A model generated the notes under the pieces. That model was given only the letters and a program-made list of their open reading frames with translations, ran no database searches and had not been told where the DNA came from. Made by a program: the position numbers and the translations under genes. A DNA stretch of 64,000 nt from Chlorophyllum brunneum (taxonomy: Eukaryota > Basidiomycota > Agaricomycetes > Agaricales > Agaricaceae). Where the stretch lies: contig OY756146.1 in the NCBI GenBank assembly GCA_963576785.1, forward strand, positions 806,001-870,000. Direction: 5' to 3'. Position 1 is the first letter of the stretch. Every line of letters starts with the position of its first letter. Positions 47,452-58,196 of the stretch are shown here, piece by piece.

Positions 47452-48359
47452 ACGTCTAGTGTGGATGGTCTGTGGAAATAGCTATGGGTGAGAGCAATCG
47501 GACCTTCGATCGTCGGATATGAACATGTATAGCTGTTGTATCTGCATGTTGTAGTTTTATAGTACACTGCTAAAGGATACCTCCGGTCGTAGTGTCAGAG
47601 CTGAATGGGCTCATGCTCCTGAAGTTCCAAGCGCAATCACGGTGGACTGCATCTGTAGGCGTATGGGCCCCACATCCTTGACTCATAAGTGTGGCTGGAG
47701 ATTGTGCTGTAAACCCCGTTATCTGTGCGTAATTATGGACTTGATAGAAATGATACTGCAACCCATGTGCATTTCATAGCAACGCTCAGTGAGACCCAAG
47801 GGCAGTGAGAAGGGGCAGTGATGGAAGAGCAAGAATGACGTCATTTGGACATTCTCGAATGCTGTGCACGGATTTACCAGAGCATTCTCAATCTAAATTC
47901 CTGTATCTCAACGAGTACTAGAAAGGAGAACACGTCCGGAAGCGATTAAATCGGACACTCCCACAGCGATTCCGACGTGTCTAGCCCATAATTCAACGAC
48001 AGACAGTAACATCGAGTCATAATCGCCAACGTAGTGCAATGGAATTATCTTTTTACCTTCCTCGATTCTACGGCTTGACGAATCCCGCAATAGATATGAT
48101 GGTGTGAGTTCTCCTGCACTGGTGCCGCCGTATGTAGTTGACAAAGTCAGTGCTAGAATTTTAACCTCCCTAGATTCCTGTTAGGCGCCCATGGCGGAAA
48201 GGGGCTGTGTCAAATACTTACAAGCTCATGCAATCCTGTGCTAAGAAGGCACCACAGATGGGGAGATACAGACGCCCTTTCTTGTGTATCCTGGTCCTCG
48301 TGTCACAGCCTGGTTTAAATTTCACCCTTCGATTACCTACTTATTAATCACTCTCAAGG
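47452..48359. other. Spacer between two orphan genes
   Basis: No gene recognised; the distal part holds the promoter of the next gene. Confidence 0.4.
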
Positions 48360-48366
48360 TATAAAG
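48360..48366 (+). promoter_or_regulatory. TATA box of the Asn-rich orphan gene
   Basis: TATAAAG, 60-66 nt upstream of the ATG at 48426. Confidence 0.5.
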
Positions 48367-48425
48367 GCGCAGTCAAGCCGAGGACCCACTGATATCTTCT
48401 TCCTTTTCTCGCGGACCCATCGTAC

Positions 48426-49691
48426 ATGACACGCTGGTTCTCTAGGTGGACTTCTAAACCTTCCACCCCGACGCCTCCGTCACCTGCTGATGAAAGCTCT
48501 GGTACGATCTCTACGGTTAGCAGTCTTGGAAACACTACCAAAAGCGAGAAACGCGATCAAGAAATCCCTTTTCCTACCCCTAGCCCTAGTCCTTCACTGA
48601 ACCGGTTACCTGATCCAATGCCCCCACCTGCTTATCATAGCACACCAGGAGAACCGCAGTCATACCCACAACCCTCGACCAATATGGCTAGTTCCGTTCC
48701 ACCGGCACAAACCCCTCAGCAGACGATCAACAATACGACCAACAACACGACCAACAATACGAACACCTACAATTATTGTTGTAGTCACGATAACGCATCG
48801 AATCATAACCACAACACCCCCAACTCCAACAGTTCCAATCCCAGTCCAAATCCAAGTCCTAGTCCACAACCTCAGTGGAATTCATACTACATATCGCCGA
48901 ATCCGGGGTATTGTCCTCCAGTACCCCCACTCCCACATTTTCCACCAATGCCTTTCTTCTACCCGCCTCCTGTTAATTCGAATATTAACGTGAACATGAA
49001 TGTGAATTCGAATTCGCCTGGTACTGGTTACACCACTTCTCAATCGACGTCCACGTTCACCTCTCCACCACGCCCGCCACCGCCACCTCCTCCGCGTGCT
49101 ACGCAACAAACTCGGTCATCGAGGAATGCGCGTAACATCAATGGGAATATCAACGTGAATATCAATTGTACTGGAGGGAATGCTCCGAATAACATGGACG
49201 GGATCTTTGATTCTGTGTTTGGTGATACTCTGGATTCGAGTTCTGATGATTCCGATGACGAGGTTCCATGGAACCATAGTTCATACCATCGTCACCATCA
49301 CCAACAACGCAATATGAATCAACATGGCAATAGAGGAAATGCGATGTATAATCTCAATATCACAGATGACAATGGTAACAACGCGTATTCAGGGAGTTTT
49401 AATGATTTTGGGGGGCTTGGTGGGATGAGGAGGAATGTGTTTATGAGTGCTTCGAGGTCGGATGGGAATCTTCGTGGAGGGAATAATATCAACGTCAGTG
49501 CTAGTAGTGCTGGTGGGAGAGGGAGTGGGAATAGGTTGCATGTGAATCCGAATGGGTCGTTTGATTGGAGCGGGATGCGTCCTAGGTCGACACCGATTAC
49601 AATCAATTCGATTGGAGGAAGTCAGACGGTAACACATATTGATCAGTCAATCAACATCACTGGGAATGGGTCCGTAGTTACATTCATGTAA
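48426..49691 (+). CDS. Asn/Pro-rich low-complexity protein
   Basis: A single open frame of 421 residues. Proline-rich blocks (PTPSPSPSLNRLP, PPRPPPPPPPR) alternate with asparagine-rich ones: a TNNTTNNTTNN tract at about residue 105, INVNMNVNSN, and INGNINVNIN. An acidic patch (SSSDDSDDEVPW) and a Gly/Asn/Arg-rich region follow. The protein ends with DQSINITGNGSVVTFM, which resembles NQSFNVTGSDGSISW near the end of the protein at 62292. The composition is prion-like. No enzymatic domain or signal peptide seen. Function unknown. Confidence 0.6.
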   Translation: MTRWFSRWTSKPSTPTPPSPADESSGTISTVSSLGNTTKSEKRDQEIPFPTPSPSPSLNRLPDPMPPPAYHSTPGEPQSYPQPSTNMASSVPPAQTPQQTINNTTNNTTNNTNTYNYCCSHDNASNHNHNTPNSNSSNPSPNPSPSPQPQWNSYYISPNPGYCPPVPPLPHFPPMPFFYPPPVNSNINVNMNVNSNSPGTGYTTSQSTSTFTSPPRPPPPPPPRATQQTRSSRNARNINGNINVNINCTGGNAPNNMDGIFDSVFGDTLDSSSDDSDDEVPWNHSSYHRHHHQQRNMNQHGNRGNAMYNLNITDDNGNNAYSGSFNDFGGLGGMRRNVFMSASRSDGNLRGGNNINVSASSAGGRGSGNRLHVNPNGSFDWSGMRPRSTPITINSIGGSQTVTHIDQSINITGNGSVVTFM

Positions 49692-51036
49692 TTCTGACCT
49701 AGTTGAATTTCTTGGAATTTCTTGGTGTGTAATCAAGTATTTGTAGCTTTATTAGAGTTGTATTTTCATACCAGGTGTTACCGTGCGGGCCCCTGAACGT
49801 TACACAATGGAATCAGATGTTCGTAGCCTCGTGTACCGAGTATGCTTTATTTGTGTTGTCTTTCTGGATCTCTTCTAATCAATCACTAGTGATGTATGTT
49901 TACAATGAATCGCCTCCTATCAGCCTGGCTCCGGACTCCTGAGACGGGGACGGGGTGTTCTATTGCCCGAGACCGGCCCTTGATCGTTTTTAGCCTGACC
50001 TAACTTTCACGTTTCCCGACACTACAATGAACTCGGCGTTCGCGCTTGAACAAATACCGACCCTCCGTGCCTTTAAACCCAAATAACACACGTGTATCAT
50101 AGCGCTTACACGCATCGGCCAACAATTGACGAAAGGGGTTGATTATCAACCAAAGCCTTCCTTATCTTAGGAACAGGGTGGAAGCATGATCATGATCCGG
50201 GGTACTGGTTAGTATGTAGCGCAAGCGCCAAATCACTCGACGGAAAACATCGTTATCACCGTACGTCAAGGACCGCACACGTTTCAGGGAGACAAGGGAA
50301 GAGAAGTTTGTGGAGACGCTGAAGGAGGGGAGCGAGAAAGCGTAACGCTTGAAAAGGGAGATTCGGGACTTTCGGGACGTTGTCAACGTTATTTATTGAA
50401 TGAATATGTAACCGGAAGTGCGGATATGGGGCCGAGGCTCCGAATATGTGGTGTTGATGATGCCGTCCATGGCCACGCAATGGGTTGATTGACGCCTGTC
50501 TTGATAATACAGTCTTTTGTTATGTAGAATGGGACTTTGTGTTGGTATCTCCGAAACAGCTTGAGTCATAATACGCTAATTAGTGTAGTTTGGTTGAACA
50601 AATGTGAAAAAAAACCAAGGCTGGGATTGTTTATCCGTTTGGTAAAGCATGGTCTACGCACAACTTGGGACGGCGGAGAAAGGAGGATAAATTTCGGATG
50701 ATCCAAAGTTCTGTGTGCGTGATTACTTCTTCCGCGAGAAATTAGGCCGGTTCCAAGGTTAGTGGACTTTGGACCATAGAGATCGGAGGTGAGAGTGCGC
50801 GCATTCCAGGTGATGGGTGTACGACATAGAGAGCCGTGCTAAACTGGGGTCGTGAGCCGTCTAGGCCCGCAGATCCGGATGGGTGACAAGCAGTGCGAAA
50901 GCGAATCTGTTTTATCTCCCAAGCAACGGTAGAAACCGTATGTATATCCAGAAAACCGTCTCTGTCCTTTATCTTCTCTTTCCTCCGTTCTTTCTCCTCC
51001 CCTTTGTGTTGCCCTTCGTTATTGCGGGTGCAGCGA
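49692..51036. other. Intergenic region
   Basis: No gene recognised. Open frames run into 50893-51036 upstream of the chosen start of the next gene but lack its composition. Confidence 0.4.
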
Positions 51037-52161
51037 ATGTCAGCAAAAGGCCTTCCACCAGCTGTCCGCCTCGACCCACTTCCCCTCCCTCTTGGCTGCA
51101 AACACCCCCAGTACACGCATCTACAGCACACGCACGACCCCGTACCATTCCGTTTCAACAGTCCTGATGCATCTTCTCAAGTTCAAGCTCAAGCTCCATC
51201 ACGGGGTTTGACGCCTATCATAATCACTCCTGAATCATCACGTTCTCATACCCCGACCACTAAAAACGGCACACCGTTACTCGTTCCTGCCTCTACCCTT
51301 CCGACGACAGCGAGACAGGTAAAGAAGCACGAACCTGTTGAACTTGAGCCGATTGTGCCAAAGTCTGAATGTAGAGCGATGGGAGTAGCGATGGATGTTG
51401 AGGAGGACGCTGATCCGGATACCACTGCCAAGTCGCCGCCGCCGCCGCAGTTGCCTACACCGCATACAACACCCATCACACAAACACTTGATGTATCGTC
51501 CTCGTCAAAAGGGGACGGAGGACAGTATAGATCTCCCCGTCCTGGTCGGCCCATCACATTACATCTCGACCACAATGATGGATTACCGAGTTTGAGCAAG
51601 CTAGCTGATGTAGCTGAACGTGAACGATTGGAGGATGAAGAACGAGGGCGAACAAGGGAGCGTGGAAGGAATAGTCGATTTCGGGACGACAAGGAGCGAT
51701 ATAAACCCTACGACCCTGCCTCACGTCCTCTTCCCACCACAGCCATGCACCCCAATCGACACACGTCTTCCAACGCACACCAATTACCACCTCCTCCACA
51801 GCCTACCAACGCACACCAATTACCACCTCCACCTTCACCTCCCCTCGCATCCAACGCAATTCACACAGCCGCAGACGACCTAATCCATCTCTTCAATACC
51901 GAACTCCATCATCACATCCAAACAGAACGTGATTCTCTCCATCTCGAACGCGAAAAACTCAAGTATGAGCGAAAAGAAATGCAACGCCAGAAGGATTTGA
52001 TGAAACGTGAAAGGGAGGATTGGAGACACGAAAGGGATGCGTTGATGACGTGGATAACAAATTTGGAGAGGGATAGTAAGGGGATGCGTGAGTTGAAGGA
52101 TGAAAACGAGAGGTTGAGAGCGCATGTCGAGCAGTTGGAGGCGGCATTGCGACGTGGCTGA
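51037..52161 (+). CDS. Proline-rich protein with a C-terminal coiled coil
   Basis: 374 residues from the ATG at 51037. An in-frame ATG at 50893 would add 48 residues, but that extension is rich in Phe/Ser/Ile, unlike the rest. The N-terminal two thirds are Pro/Ser/Thr-rich and disordered, with an arginine-rich RERGRNSRFRDDKERY patch. NAHQLPPPP occurs twice within 40 residues. The last 110 residues form a strong heptad-type charged helix (HLEREKLKYERKEMQRQ, LKDENERLRAHVEQLEAAL), a coiled coil likely to dimerise. No DNA-binding basic region with the bZIP signature precedes it. Likely a scaffold or regulator; function unknown. Confidence 0.65.
   Translation: MSAKGLPPAVRLDPLPLPLGCKHPQYTHLQHTHDPVPFRFNSPDASSQVQAQAPSRGLTPIIITPESSRSHTPTTKNGTPLLVPASTLPTTARQVKKHEPVELEPIVPKSECRAMGVAMDVEEDADPDTTAKSPPPPQLPTPHTTPITQTLDVSSSSKGDGGQYRSPRPGRPITLHLDHNDGLPSLSKLADVAERERLEDEERGRTRERGRNSRFRDDKERYKPYDPASRPLPTTAMHPNRHTSSNAHQLPPPPQPTNAHQLPPPPSPPLASNAIHTAADDLIHLFNTELHHHIQTERDSLHLEREKLKYERKEMQRQKDLMKREREDWRHERDALMTWITNLERDSKGMRELKDENERLRAHVEQLEAALRRG
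51773..51832 (+). repeat. Short direct repeat in coding sequence
   Basis: Two near-identical copies of a unit encoding AHQLPPPP preceded by Asn, separated by a few codons. Confidence 0.65.
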
Positions 52162-53879
52162 ACGATGCAAGATCTTATCATTCTACAACTTCACTTCTAT
52201 CTTCTCATCCAAACCTACACCACCACCTCTCACTACCTTCTCATACCCATCTTTCACATTCCTTGCTCCGGATATGCGTTCCAGCTTTACCCAACTATGA
52301 CAACTCGTCCCAAGCGAGCTTTTGTCGTGTAGAGACCGCGGGTGACGATAATTGCCCTTGGCTGATGGCGAGCCTTCGGGCAGGAAGAAACTGTAGTTGT
52401 TGTTGCGCTAGTGCGGAAGAAGAGGAAGAGGCGGATGCGTCCACCTCCATGGCTTCAGCTTCGTACTCCCCACTCAGGCGATAGATTTATCATTCCCAGC
52501 GAAACGGTCTTTCACGGATACATCGACACATACCCAATCCTCTTCACGGATTATCCTGATCACACGCATATACCTCGGTGGATACCGATGTTCTTGGACA
52601 ATGTTAACCCGACTATTCCTCTGCGGCTATCGATCTCGTTGTGATGGATACGTTTACGAATGCGGTATACGAAGCAGAAAGCAGAAAGCAGTTTTTTTAG
52701 AGGCGGGAGAGATGATGAAGTTGACGTTAGGATGGACAGGGAATGCAAATAATTGTTCAACCAATACAAAGACCAGAATAAAGATAAAACATAGTCAATT
52801 CTTCGTTCTCCAATCGATACTCCGGACGATTTGGTTATACGGTCTTCGATCTACACAACGGTACCCTTATTAATGATGACCGAACTCCCATAGATTATTA
52901 GCCATAGATTCCTTTTTTTTTTTACTAGGAACTTGTTTGTGTTTGTACTTGACAAGAGCAAAAAGCGAATTTGTTGATGTCGGAGATTGGGAGGATGGGG
53001 TATTTGGTTGGTGCGATATACTCGTAGATCCGTTCATCGATGAAAATTTTGGGGTGAGGGATGTATCGGAATCCCATACGGGGATTACCCCGTATGTTCC
53101 GGGTGAGATACCTGAAGGGGTGAGTGCCGATTGAGGGTCAAAGTGCCGACATAAGCTCCCGCTTTTAGGTAATGTAATGGTTTAGATGTATGAAATGTAG
53201 AGAGCTTGATATGTGATAATGTTGGCGAAATGGTAGATGAGGATGAGGATGTGGTTTGGTAAGAGAGATGTGGGGTTTATAGGGGTTTGTTATGATGATT
53301 GGGTGAATTGGGTTGGTCGTACTTTTAAGTGGTGAGAGATGAGGTGAATAGAGAGTTGTGGTTGTTAAGCGTTCCATAAGGCTAATGATGGAGAAAACCT
53401 GACGTAAATATATATGTTTTTGGGAGCGTTATCACTTTCAACATTCTAGCCTAACCTGACCCGATCATCGTCTCCATTACAAATTACAAATTGCCATTGC
53501 TAGAGTCGAGCCCATTAGAACATCAGAGCTCTTAGGTTTTGAAATCCGAACCTCCATTCCTCAGTAGGCCCTTCCCTAGCGTTTTCCTTCTGTAAACCCG
53601 ATGTTATACGAAGTGGATGACCAAGATGCACGTAAAATACCTGACAATTCCATTTTTTTCCGGTTGCGTTTGCACTGGCTACTACGACAGAATAAAGTAT
53701 CAAGTTCGCTGTAGCTGAATCCTGGTCGAGAGTTTCCGAATTCCGAGTCACCACTCTCGACTTGACCTTTTCCTAGCCCCCCTTTCTCTGCAATGTTCGA
53801 GTACCAATGGAAACCTGATGAATGATCAAGACAGAGTGAGGATCCACTTTCTAAACACCCGCGATCATTTTTTTTACGC
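52162..53879. other. Unresolved region, possibly with decayed coding sequence
   Basis: Disconnected frames such as 52411-52644 (plus; contains DTYPILFTDYPDHTHIPRW), about 52810-52885 (plus; FGYTVFDLHNGTLINDD) and 52937-53134 (plus; acidic, DVGDWEDGVFGWCDILVD) look more protein-like than chance. I could not join them with splice sites or place them in a family. They could be a degraded gene or a small gene with unusual exons. Confidence 0.3.
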
Positions 53880-54110
53880 ATCTGTCCTCTACATGCGGAA
53901 GGTATAATGGTAACCGCCCAGCTACCAACTGCCGTTATAGTGATGGGTACATAATAATGGCCGATTCTCATGTATATGCATGCACAGGTGCCGGAGGGGC
54001 CTTAGCTCCGAGGTTTTCTACCACCATTCGTCGATGGAGGAATAGACGTAGGGAGATGAAGAGTGGATGTTAAACACTGCCTTTGATATGTAGAGCTGCC
54101 AGGGTTAGGC
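53880..54110 (-). pseudogene. Broken duplicate of the neighbouring membrane-protein gene
   Basis: The minus strand encodes FISLRLFLHRRMVVENLGAK followed by APPAP, matching FISIRLLLHRRTMVTGFGDE followed by APPPR in the intact gene at 54308-55431. Further on, ESAIIM and then VPITITAVGSWAVTIIPSA match QSAAINVPIAIITGVG. The matches lie in different frames with stop codons between them. It is a partial tandem copy just downstream of the intact gene, inactivated by frameshifts. Confidence 0.7.
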
Positions 54111-54307
54111 ACGGCCGCTGAGTATCATAAATCAACCTTGAACCTGGAGCCAATATCCAAGTCGTCATCTTGACCATCTTTCCCGAGGGATTTGTTCAAA
54201 CCAGTTCAGTCTCTATTGACCTGGTGATGGAAAGGATCATACATTCATAGTCTAATTTTCTATCTTATCATACAAGCTGGAGTTACCAGAAACTTCGTTC
54301 AAGTACA

Positions 54308-55431
54308 TCAGACCATGGGCGGTGGCTTTTCGGCTTCTGAATGAGACGATGACCCCCTTTTCACCAACTCTACAGGCTGTTCGTTCTGTGAATCAGTCGT
54401 TCTGCCCAAAGCAACTCGATGGATGATCAGGACAGACGCAAGTGCCTGGTCGGTCCTTTATCAGCTCTCTAATATCATCACGTCTTAATCATAAGGAAAT
54501 TGGTGATGCACCTGACTCGCAACAGCAACAGGAAACATGGCTGGTCCCAAATTAATCCCTAACCACATTCCAACACCCGTTATTATTGCTATCGGTACAT
54601 TGATAGCAGCAGACTGCAGCAAGACATTTATGACGTGCAAGTACCGTGGCGGAGGTGCCTCGTCCCCAAAGCCCGTGACCATGGTTCGCCGGTGAAGGAG
54701 GAGGCGTATGGAGATGAAGGTTGTCGCGTAGAGGTTGATGACTGCATTTGCAATGAAGACTGACGCCTGCAGTCCGTCTACTAAGAACATCTCGCCCCAA
54801 TCTCCATACCCATCATCTCGCACGATAGCCACGGTTCCTGTGACTAGATTTATCGCTGAGTACTAGTGTTTCGTGTTGTTTAGGCAGCCACAAATCGTAC
54901 CTAAACTCAGAACCCAAACACATGCTGGAATGACCCAAAAAATGTTCCGCCATCGGATAGATCCCTGCCTCAGTGATCGTTGTACCATATAACATCGCCA
55001 TATCTTGCGTGATAAATTTAGTAGGTATTTTGCTTCCCGGATTTCGGGGGGGGAGCAACTGTACTCACGAAAAGTCCATCAGTCATGGCCCCAATGATGA
55101 CAGGAAATATATCTACGACTCGGAGTTTGACCCAGATGTCTTCTGTGTATTCTGCTTCTGAATGAGGACGAAATAGACCCAGAGTATTGTCCCGAAGGAA
55201 CATTGTGATTTGGAGACCAATGACAAAAGGCAAGAGTACAATGATATAGGTGCGGAGGAGGAAGCACTGTTTTCGAGGTCCTCCGTTCTCTGAAGACAAA
55301 AGAAGGAGACAAGTGATCCCTAGTGCAATGAGACCTCCAGTGAGTGCCGACCCAACAACGACACCAGCTGAATGCCCCATATCCTTATACCCTTCGGCAT
55401 ACATGTCATCACGAGTGACATTAACGGACAT
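54308..55431 (-). CDS. Seven-span integral membrane protein
   Basis: Four exons: 55431-55069, 55003-54901, 54837-54512 and 54445-54308, giving 309 residues. Hydrophobic segments can be seen at about GSALTGGLIALGITCLLLL, TYIIVLLPFVIGLQITMFL, VVDIFPVIIGAMTDGLF, NIFWVIPACVWVLSLGT, ASVFIANAVINLYATTF, SAAINVPIAIITGVGMWLG and VASQALASVLIIHRVAL, so seven spans, followed by a hydrophilic Ser/Glu-rich tail ending at TGA. The arrangement resembles a family of agaricomycete-specific seven-helix proteins often present in many copies. I do not see motifs of a known receptor class or transporter. A decayed second copy lies directly downstream. Confidence 0.75.
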
Positions 55432-58196
55432 ATTTCCAGTGGATCGAGCTGAGCTGATAGTTAAGGGTGCTTCAAACGAATGAGGTTCACCTTCCCCAGA
55501 CGTTAGCTTTATAACAGAGCATTCAGGGAGAATCAGAGCATCTTACCTTTCCGAAATCATTGATTCAAAGTCTGGGGATAGTCTGAGAAAGAATGTCCGT
55601 ATGCGTCCTCCCATCTTCCATTCAACTGCTTCCTAGATGGTGTCATGATATCTAGAATTTGGAGGGATATGGATAGGTATTGTGGCTATTACAGTCTTGG
55701 TGCCGGGGCGAATGAGCCAAAGTTATTTTTGGTCGAAATGCAAAGGTTTTCCCAAGCCATTTCTCGATGCATTGATGCGTAGCCTGGGTTTGTTGGACGT
55801 ATCCTGCTCCAAAAATTGATGTATCAAATCCTGCCATTAGAGCTCGAGATGGAATGGGGCCATGGGTGTAAGTAAAACGTGAGACAAGTTCTGACGACAG
55901 GGGGATATTTGATATGATCCTCACAGGTGGGCTTAATGGTAGCAGCGATCGAGTTGCAGCTCAATGGGGCCGCAATTTCTGAGATTTCGGTAACGAATAA
56001 AGGGAATGTTCAAATCAAGTTGATGTGATGCCTACGATCAGGCTATGGGCCTGAAGAAGGCCCATATCTGATCCTTCCCTTCAAGACATTCGATGGATGC
56101 TCCTGGATGCTTTCTAATAATATACTGTCTCAAACTGACATAGCTGTTCAAAAATCATATGTACTAAGCGTGTCTCCATCGGAGGGAGCAGATAAAAAAT
56201 ACCCAAAACACCGTCCACAGTGCGCCGAATGTCTCGTAACCCAGAAGATAACTGAGTCGAAACACCCTCTAGTTTACCACCAAATTTTGACTAGTCTCTT
56301 CCTTTTATGAATCCAACGTTCCACTGATGAAAGCCCGGTGTACGATCAAGTCCAAGACTGACACATGGAAAGGGGTGGCCCGTGTGATTGAGCTGAACCG
56401 TGAAAATCACAGACTCGGAGTGACTAAGGCCACCGATTCTGAGCGTTGCACGTCTGGACATTCGCCGGTGTCAATCGCAGGGGCTCCTTAGAAGCACAGG
56501 GGCTGATATAAAGGGCTTAGATCGGCCTCTATTAATGTACCGAATGCATTAACGGTGGCTGCTGGAGTCAAGCTTGGCTGTGCTTGGGAACTTCCTCAAT
56601 ACCTGCTGCATGCGCGAGGCAGGTGCATAAAAATCATGATTATGGCCAGTGTTTGGAGGCGGTGTGGACATCAGGCACGATACATGTGCTGTCACCACAA
56701 CGTCCACCCACTGAGATGCCATATTAACATCCGTGTTACCTCGCCGTGGATATTGTATAGTGGACCGGTGCTGGTGGCTCCGGAGCTAATGATTGTGATC
56801 ATGAGAGGCGGGTCTTCTAGCTTGCCACAAAGGTGGCCCGTCTGGAGCTTAGGGAATACTATCATCCAACCACTAGGCCACAACCCCCATTCGCTACGGT
56901 ACCTTACACAAAACCTCCCAAACGAAAAGGCCACATCTAGAGGGGGCACGGGAAGACATTCAGAAATCGTCAGGCGGAGCGGAATCCCAAAAACGCGTAC
57001 CAGTGATTGCGAACCCGTGGTGAAATGTAGGAAATTTTTGCATTGAAGTGTTCTTACCCTGTGGAGGGAACCTCGAGGGTAACTCTGATTGCTGGTTTTA
57101 CTTTTTTGACATGTTCTGTCATTTTGCGCCTTCCGAAGTACCTCGGGTGCGGGAATTCCCACGCATAGTAGTAGCATTCATATCGCCCCTTGAGTTTTCC
57201 CACTAGACATCCACACGATTCGTCTGCACAATAGGTGGCCCCGGTGGTCCCGGGTCGGTTCGATCGATGTATAGAGCTCATGCGAATGGATTTTGGCAAA
57301 ACAAAACCTGTAGGACCTGGATTTAGGACTCTTTTCCAGTCGCCCTTTCCGCTGCGGTGCGCTCACGGATCTGGCATCGCCTACGTCTTTGTGCTACTCC
57401 CCTGGCAGCATTCTTTGGATAGTTGGCGCCAGAAACTCCAACGGAGGTTGGAAGCACTTCTGTCGGAGTAACTGCCCTGACACAATGGATCACTCAACCG
57501 AACAACGTATTTCCAACTGTCAAGTAATTTTTGTGTACGTACTCTTGACCTCAATTTCTATCCTGTGGCCTCACCCAAGTCCACAGCCGTATAAAAGATA
57601 CATTATTGTCCAAAATAAGAAGTGGTTTCCAGACTCGTGAGTGACCCTGATATCCGAATACCACACACCCGTTCATTCACAATATTTTCTTCTTCTTATG
57701 TTCACCAAGAAATCTGATTATAATTCTTCTGTGCAGTAATACTACCAAAATTCTGAACGGCTGCTATGGATTGTGGAAAAACAGATTGGGGAAGGCCTCG
57801 AATGTGGGCCATCGTTCCCTAGTGACCTTGTGTCCCTGACATCGCGGTCAATGGACGCTACCACATCCATTAAACCCAATGGGGCCAAATTTCCAGCCCC
57901 GACATTATTTGGCTCTCCCAACCCTTTAGTTTGTACGCCCAACACGTTTTACGCATGAAATAATATTTGCTAAGTCGGAAAAACATTAGTACAATGGATG
58001 ATTGGGTGGAAAATTTTTTGGTGTGACCTGATTTTCAGTTCCACAATGGAATTATTGGACGTTCACCATTGTCCCACCACAATCCAATTGTCCTCCCTGT
58101 GGATTTAAAAACCGCTGTTATGTTCTCGACAACTTGCTACAGAATTTACTCCACATACTGGACCTCCCTACTATCTCTCTCCCATATTCCAGAACC
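55432..58196. other. 2.8-kb gene-poor region
   Basis: No gene recognised on either strand. A TATA-like TATAAAG at about 56508 is not followed by a convincing gene. A strong hairpin lies at 56036-56073. Confidence 0.4.
56036..56073. repeat. 38-bp interrupted palindrome
   Basis: The inner arms TATGGGCCT and AGGCCCATA are perfect complements around GAAGA. The outer arms GATCAG and CTGATC also pair, with a small asymmetric bulge between inner and outer parts. Confidence 0.75.

Noticed and set aside
50893..51036. Upstream in-frame ATG extending the coiled-coil orphan by 48 residues
   Set aside because: The extension is hydrophobic/Ser-rich and unlike the rest of the protein. It could mimic a signal peptide, but the remaining protein is highly charged and looks intracellular.
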